This document shows, piece after piece, positions 32,353-36,815 of a stretch of DNA of 36,815 nt. The stretch covers positions 1 to 36,815 of the forward strand of contig CAIUUR010000184.1 of NCBI GenBank assembly GCA_903902345.1. The letters are read 5' to 3'. The DNA comes from an uncultured Geobacteraceae bacterium. Its GTDB lineage: Bacteria; Desulfobacterota; Desulfuromonadia; Geobacterales; CAIOGM01. The notes beneath the pieces are model-generated. The model saw only the letters and a list, made by a program, of their open reading frames with translations, did not search any database and had not been told where the DNA came from. Both the position numbers and the translations under genes were made by a program. Position 1 is the first letter of the stretch. Every line of letters starts with the position of its first letter.

Positions 32353-33432
32353 ATGCATATGGCGGATGCGCTGCTTTCACCGGCGGTGGGGGGGGTGATG
32401 TGGGCGGTTTCAGCCGGAACCATCGCACACTGCTCGAAAAAAGTGAGCGAAGAGTTGGATGAGCGGAAGATCCCTCTCATGGGGGTTCTGGGCGCTTTTA
32501 TTTTCGCCGCTCAGATGATCAATTTCACGATCCCGGCAACGGGGTCAAGCGGACATCTGGGTGGGGGACTCCTCCTGGCGGTACTGCTCGGCCCCCATGC
32601 CGCCTTCCTGGTCATAGCCTCGGTTCTGATCATTCAGGCGCTCTTTTTCGCCGACGGCGGCCTCTTGGCCCTGGGGTGCAACATCTTTAACCTGGGATTT
32701 TTCCCGGCGTTTATTGCCTATCCCCTCCTCTACCGGAGAATTGCCGGAGATGGGGCGGATCGACGCCGGATGACGGCGGCTGCGCTCTGCGCCGCTGTGG
32801 CGGGATTGCTGCTGGGGGCTTGCGGGGTGCTGCTTGAGACTATCTGTTCCGGAGTTTCCGCACTCCCTTTTGTTCCTTTCATGGCTCTCATGCTGCCGAT
32901 TCACCTGGCCATCGGTCTGGTTGAGGGGATGGTGACGGCGGCGGTTGTCTCACTGGTAGCCACGGCCCGTCCCGAGTTGCTCCGTGCCAATCTCTCCCCT
33001 ACTTCTGATACCAGGCGCTACCTTCGGACGGTAACCTTCACCTTTCTGGCCTTTGCGCTCCTCAGCGGCGGATTTTTTTCTCTTTGGGCATCCGAACGGC
33101 CCGACGGGCTGGAGTGGTCCATTGCCCGGATCACCGGCGGTGAGGGGCTCAAAAAGGGGGGGGAGGGGATACAGGGGGCCGCCGCCGCGTTACAGGAAAA
33201 ACTGGCGTTTCTGCCTGAGTATACCTTTAGGAAACCTGCGGCGTCAGGGGGGAAGAGTTTGCACGTGAGCGGAGCCGGGTGTAACGGAGCGGGTCAGGGG
33301 GAAGGAAAAGGTGGGAGAAATTCCGCCGCCACCGGTGTGGCGGGGATCGTCGGGGGAGCCATCACCATGGCGGTGGTGTTCCTCGCCGGTATTCTGTTGA
33401 AAAAAAGAACATCGGGACAAGGCCCCCTGTAA
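32353..33432 (+). CDS. ECF-type metal transporter component NikM/CbiM with C-terminal PDGLE (NikN/CbiN-like) part
   Basis: A 359-residue membrane protein. The N-terminus MHMADALLSPAVGG carries the second-position His that binds metal in CbiM/NikM. About seven membrane helices cover 1-215. After a linker comes LLSGGFFSLWASERPDGLEWS, the NikN/PDGLE pattern, and a last helix near 335-350. The start at 32353 is fixed by AAGGAG and by the need for His2. Such proteins take up Ni2+ or Co2+ with an ABC ATPase and a Q-type permease, neither of which is in the window. Its position divergent from [NiFe] hydrogenase genes favours nickel. Confidence 0.9.
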   Translation: MHMADALLSPAVGGVMWAVSAGTIAHCSKKVSEELDERKIPLMGVLGAFIFAAQMINFTIPATGSSGHLGGGLLLAVLLGPHAAFLVIASVLIIQALFFADGGLLALGCNIFNLGFFPAFIAYPLLYRRIAGDGADRRRMTAAALCAAVAGLLLGACGVLLETICSGVSALPFVPFMALMLPIHLAIGLVEGMVTAAVVSLVATARPELLRANLSPTSDTRRYLRTVTFTFLAFALLSGGFFSLWASERPDGLEWSIARITGGEGLKKGGEGIQGAAAALQEKLAFLPEYTFRKPAASGGKSLHVSGAGCNGAGQGEGKGGRNSAATGVAGIVGGAITMAVVFLAGILLKKRTSGQGPL

Positions 33433-33512
33433 TCTCTCCGGGTAGGAAAAAAAGCGGATCGCCACCTTCATATTGCCCTTGATATAGGGAAATAGTTTCT
33501 CTATTGTTTTGC

Positions 33513-33599
33513 ATGGGGCAAATATATTCGGGCAATGGGTGGATACTTAAAGTGCAAGGTGCTGAACATCCGCCTGTGCATGTCTATCTACTGAGGTAA
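33513..33599 (+). pseudogene. Possible truncated DUF4160-like remnant (28 aa)
   Basis: The short frame MGQIYSGNGWILKV...EHPPVHVYLLR resembles the first third of DUF4160 proteins (pattern EHxPPHVHV), which commonly precede DUF2442 genes. It stops after 28 residues, against about 80-90 in the family, 3 bases before the DUF2442 gene, and has no ribosome site. It may be a decayed partner gene. Confidence 0.4.
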
Positions 33600-33602
33600 G
33601 AC

Positions 33603-34049
33603 ATGAAAAAACAGACTCCACGTTTGCAGAGTGTGACCGTGCTTCCCGATCTTGTCGTATCCGCAACCTACACGGACAGAAGAACCGTAACCGTTTCCAT
33701 GCGTGACGTAATTAAGAGCTATCCGGCATTTGCACGTCTGAGTTCTGCGGAAGAATGCGCCACTGTCAAGGTTGCCGACTGGGGCTTTTCTTTGGAATGG
33801 AGATGTGGCATGTCGCTTGATTGCGACCGTTTTTTTGAGCTGGCTCTTGAACAATCCGACATGATAGAAAATGTCCGCTTTCGCCAGTGGCAGGACAGCC
33901 ACGCACTTTCCCTTGCAGAAGCAGCCAAAGCCATAGGTCTTTCCCGCCGCACCATCAGCCAATACCGCACCGGAGCCCGAACAGTGCCGCGTGTGGTTAC
34001 TCTTGCCTGTAAAGGGTGGAGTAATGATCAGGTAAAAGAAGCTGCGTAG
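33603..34049 (+). CDS. DUF2442 protein with C-terminal helix-turn-helix
   Basis: A 148-residue protein. Residues about 8-85 follow the DUF2442 pattern (VLPDLVVSATYTDRRTVTVSMRDVI, then DWGFSLEWRCGMSLDCDRFFELA). Residues 102-129 form an XRE-like helix-turn-helix (LSLAEAAKAIGLSRRTISQY). Fusions like this are found next to DUF4160 genes and are thought of as antitoxin-like, but function is not established. The ribosome site GAGGTAAG overlaps the end of the short upstream frame. No intact toxin gene is adjacent. Confidence 0.8.
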   Translation: MKKQTPRLQSVTVLPDLVVSATYTDRRTVTVSMRDVIKSYPAFARLSSAEECATVKVADWGFSLEWRCGMSLDCDRFFELALEQSDMIENVRFRQWQDSHALSLAEAAKAIGLSRRTISQYRTGARTVPRVVTLACKGWSNDQVKEAA

Positions 34050-34122
34050 GTTCAAGTAGTGGGGGGATAGGAGCGCCCAAGTGTGACAGCTGACTTCTAC
34101 CCAATCACCGTCGTGCTTGGCC

Positions 34123-34446
34123 TCACGGACCTTGCCAGACGACGGTTAGTTTCTTCAGCCCCTTCGATGTCGTTATGTAAACCGGAGTTTCTCTCAGGCC
34201 GACGACGCTCTCGGCCCGACCAATCACATTTTTCTCCGGTCCGACGGCCTGGATCACCATGAGCGTCCCCTCCCGACGAGCGCTGATTTTCACCACACCG
34301 ACCCCTTCAACCTTGAGAGTGCCCAGTTCCTGGGATGTTGCGACCTGACCAGCCGGAAGATTGACCTTCAGGATTTCTCCTTCGGCGGCCCAACAAGCAG
34401 GAGCAGTCAGCAACAGAAACATCACCAGAGAGTTTAGTATTTTCAT
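34123..34446 (-). CDS. Small exported protein of unknown function (107 aa)
   Basis: A signal peptide (LVMFLLLTAPACWA) precedes an 85-residue mature part rich in beta-forming residues (VEGVGVVKISARREGTLMVIQAVG, split over two strands). The repeated short strands recall the N-terminal domain of secretin-type pilus assembly proteins, but the match is too weak to name. I prefer the ATG at 34446 to a GTG three codons earlier. It stands alone, downstream of a MITE-like element. Confidence 0.7.
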   Translation of the reverse strand: MKILNSLVMFLLLTAPACWAAEGEILKVNLPAGQVATSQELGTLKVEGVGVVKISARREGTLMVIQAVGPEKNVIGRAESVVGLRETPVYITTSKGLKKLTVVWQGP

Positions 34447-34483
34447 GATTTTCACCAGTCCGGAGAAATTATCAAAAACGACA

Positions 34484-34596
34484 TTTTCACCACAGAGTCA
34501 CAGAGAGCAGAGAGAAAGCATTGGACCTAATCCTCGGTCGCAGTAATATTTGCCGGCTTTTTATCTCCGTGGCCTCTATGACTCAGTGGTGAACTG
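34484..34596. repeat. MITE-like imperfect inverted repeat
   Basis: The left arm TTCACCACAGAGTCACAGAG and the complement of the right arm, TTCACCACTGAGTCATAGAG, match at most positions over about 33 bases and flank a 40-base centre. There is no coding capacity. It lies between two minus-strand genes. Confidence 0.6.
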
Positions 34597-34630
34597 CTTT
34601 TCAAGATTATTGCCGTTACAGTGATGCCGT

Positions 34631-36815
34631 TCAGGGGCCGAAGGTGATGACCCGGACCTGGTTGGAACCGGTGCTGACCAGCAGTAGTCCGTCTCTGTCC
34701 AGAATCATCCCCGAGGGTGCATACTGGCACCCGTTACCGGCGCAGCCTGTTCCCAAGGTCAGTTCATCGACGAATGAACCGTCTTCGTTAAGGCGAATAA
34801 TCTTGTTTGTCCAGAAATCGGCGATGAGGATCTGCCTATTTGGCAGTTGAATGGATTCGTGTTGTCCGGATAAATCGGGATGGCTGATCGTTCCGTCAGC
34901 GTTCAGAGTCATCCCGGTCGGCGGCTGAGTAAACGTCAAAGGGGTCAGATCAGGTTTGAGAAATAGAAGTGAGCCGCCATACGGAGTTGGATAAGAATTT
35001 CCGACGTTGCTTACCACATAATTACCGTTGGCAAGCTGCGTCGGCGCACCGGCACCTTTGGCCGCTATCGATGGATTCGTGACGGTTGTGGCGAGCGTCG
35101 TAAGGTCAGGTTGCAATAGATCGAACTTGCCTGGGGAAGTATATCCTACCCAAACGAGACCGGACGCCGACTGCATGAAGCAGAGGGTTTGGCCCCAATT
35201 ACCTGATTTCTGGAGAATTCCCCCATAATTGTATCTCGTTCCAACAACACCACCTATCAGCAATGTCTTGTCGAACAACGGGGTGATAAAGTGCGGAAGG
35301 GTCAGCCCGCTGCCAAAGGCGGTGAGGGTTCCGTCTGGAGCGATCTTGTTCAGCGAGCCTGATTGGTAATTGGCCGTGAGCAAGGTTCCGTCTCCGAGTT
35401 GCACTATGCCTCTGTTGCCGGGGACACTCGTACCGCCAGCGGTAAGTACCGTACCTGTGTAGGTCAGCGGTTTGGAGAAGTTAACTCCAGAGAAGTTAAA
35501 ACCGGCGGCGCCGACATAAGAACGGCAGGCCGGCGTTGCTCCGGCTTCGGCCTGACACAACCCGACCGGGGCAACAAATGGGCTCGACGCCGGACAGTAG
35601 ACGTTTACCGGAGTCCCCTTGCCGTCCGGATCTATCGAATAGGTTCCGTCAGGAAGACCGGCCTGGCGAACGTCAAGGCAACTGTGGAATGTTGTAGACA
35701 GGTCGACGACACTCACACTATCGATTGCAGGTCCAAATGCGACAGTTGGTCCGGTGTCGCCAGTAGCCACAAGCCGAACGGTGGTTGATGGCCCGGTAGC
35801 AGTGAACGTGTACTCAAAAGATGTAAAAGTTGCAGATGCCGTAAAAGATTGATTTATCAGTGATCCCGCAGAAACTAGTCCAGTTGAGCCACGACCGGCA
35901 CTCGTTGCACTGAAACTAAGCTTATATGTGGCGCCTGTGATAGTCGGAATGACTGTGGAAATAGAACTGTTATAATAGTGTTGCATGTCAATTGAATGGA
36001 TTCCTGTGTCTACTGGCCATGGAGCTAACAACCAATCCACACCATCACCTGGCACTCCAACCGTCCAGCCAGTTATTGTCGTGTTGTCACCAGGGTAGAT
36101 CCCCATATATCCAGAACCAGCACCATGGGGGTTTCCACCACCATTCACAAAATTGCCGAGTTCGAAGCTGCCTGCTCCTATGCCATACGTCGCATCAATA
36201 ATGTTGTTAGTTATTATAGTGAATGGCAATTTCGCAGAACCGCCAAGAGTGGTAACCCTCAGTGTCGTCGTACCGATGGTGGCCAGTAGGTCGATTGTGA
36301 TGCTTGCTACCACACTGGTATCGCTTCGACTGATAATGGAGCCGCTCACACCGGGGTTATCCGAGACCACGGCGTTGACCGTGGCGAGATTGGTCCCGGT
36401 GAAGGTGACGTTAATGGTGGTTCCCTGGACGCCGGTAGCTGGACTCAGTTGAACAAGCGTCGGGACGTTTGGGATAGATGAGTTGTAAAGTGCCTTAACT
36501 TCGGTTGCACTTAATGCTTTATTGTATATTGCGACTTCGTCAATAAACCCATGAAATAAATTTTCGGGTATACCATTATTGTTAAATAACCCACCAACCA
36601 TAAAGTCTGCGATATTATTTGAGTATGCGCCCCAACCGGAACCTACGAGATTGCCATCAACATACAAGCTTGTTGATCCATTGTTATAGACACCAACCAA
36701 ATCGTGCCACAGACCATCATTGACAGGGGGGCCACCAACTGCTGTAGGGGAAGAAGGCCCTCCAATAGAACGAAACCCTGCCATATTATTTTGAGTATAA
36801 CCATCGTTAACATTA
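34631..36815 (-). CDS. Modular extracellular protein, N-terminus beyond window
   Basis: The frame is open from the right edge to a TGA at 34631, about 727 residues. The internal Met at 36784 is not the start, since in-frame sequence continues to the edge. Order of domains: LamG/concanavalin-like (DGLWHDLVGVYNNGSTSLYV, FHGFIDEVAIYNKALSATEV); IPT/TIG (LSPATGVQGTTINVTFTGTN); a choice-of-anchor-C/DUF642-like module (TITGWTV, SFEYTFTA, GPAIDSVSV); a fibrinogen-like start (SCLDVRQ, LPDGTYSIDPDGKG, VYC); then propeller-like repeats (LNKIAPDGTL, ILIADFWTNKIIRLNEDGS). It is probably a secreted or surface adhesion or binding protein. The upstream part (from about 35950) is AT-richer than neighbouring genes. 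Confidence 0.85.
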   Translation of the reverse strand, partial: NVNDGYTQNNMAGFRSIGGPSSPTAVGGPPVNDGLWHDLVGVYNNGSTSLYVDGNLVGSGWGAYSNNIADFMVGGLFNNNGIPENLFHGFIDEVAIYNKALSATEVKALYNSSIPNVPTLVQLSPATGVQGTTINVTFTGTNLATVNAVVSDNPGVSGSIISRSDTSVVASITIDLLATIGTTTLRVTTLGGSAKLPFTIITNNIIDATYGIGAGSFELGNFVNGGGNPHGAGSGYMGIYPGDNTTITGWTVGVPGDGVDWLLAPWPVDTGIHSIDMQHYYNSSISTVIPTITGATYKLSFSATSAGRGSTGLVSAGSLINQSFTASATFTSFEYTFTATGPSTTVRLVATGDTGPTVAFGPAIDSVSVVDLSTTFHSCLDVRQAGLPDGTYSIDPDGKGTPVNVYCPASSPFVAPVGLCQAEAGATPACRSYVGAAGFNFSGVNFSKPLTYTGTVLTAGGTSVPGNRGIVQLGDGTLLTANYQSGSLNKIAPDGTLTAFGSGLTLPHFITPLFDKTLLIGGVVGTRYNYGGILQKSGNWGQTLCFMQSASGLVWVGYTSPGKFDLLQPDLTTLATTVTNPSIAAKGAGAPTQLANGNYVVSNVGNSYPTPYGGSLLFLKPDLTPLTFTQPPTGMTLNADGTISHPDLSGQHESIQLPNRQILIADFWTNKIIRLNEDGSFVDELTLGTGCAGNGCQYAPSGMILDRDGLLLVSTGSNQVRVITFGP

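Overview
The window looks like chromosomal DNA of a Geobacter-like member of the Desulfuromonadales. The evidence is a dense set of PAS/response-regulator signalling proteins, a periplasmic [NiFe] hydrogenase paired with a multihaem c-type cytochrome, a membrane H+-pyrophosphatase, molybdenum-cofactor genes and generally high GC. Genus is an inference; no ribosomal or housekeeping phylogenetic marker is present. Both window edges cut through genes.

Layout. 1-3706 (all minus): a PAS sensor running off the left edge, a response-regulator/PAS/histidine kinase in the same operon, and an Ogt-type alkyltransferase. 3930-6646 (plus): an accessory pair, a membrane NERD-like protein translationally coupled to an exported, phage-tailspike-like beta-helix protein whose DNA becomes AT-rich part-way through. 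It abuts two tRNA-Lys genes (6740-6937, minus). 7021-9087 is the K+-independent type H+-pyrophosphatase. 9350-16303 (plus) carries a 35-residue rubredoxin-like protein, a LarA-type racemase, a GlcD-type FAD oxidase, a second histidine kinase closely related to the first, a HycF-HycG fusion protein, mobA and mobB. 16442-19316 is regulatory: a receiver protein, a 73-residue protein behind a sigma-28-like -10 element, an HD-GYP regulator and another receiver. 19565-21173 (plus) is tatA, moaA and a MOSC protein, ending at a perfect 28-bp palindrome. 21241-22887 is an acyl-CoA ligase; 23217 encodes a 53-residue membrane protein; 23431-26898 is a large hybrid kinase.

27031-33432 is the most distinctive region. 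A minus-strand operon encodes hydrogenase small subunit (Tat signal), large subunit, an exported four-CXXCH cytochrome built from alternating haem and Ig-like modules, and the maturation protease. It is divergent from a NikM/CbiM-type metal-uptake component. The intergenic region holds five 10-bp-phased repeats and a 24-bp inverted repeat. The large subunit has Gln where the L1 motif normally has His, and the small subunit has a shortened distal-cluster loop. TatA and the NikM-like protein fit the needs of this enzyme: export and nickel.

33513-36815 ends the window with a truncated DUF4160-like remnant plus a DUF2442-HTH protein, a small exported protein, a MITE-like inverted repeat, and a modular extracellular protein (LamG, TIG, choice-of-anchor-C, fibrinogen-like, propeller) running off the right edge.
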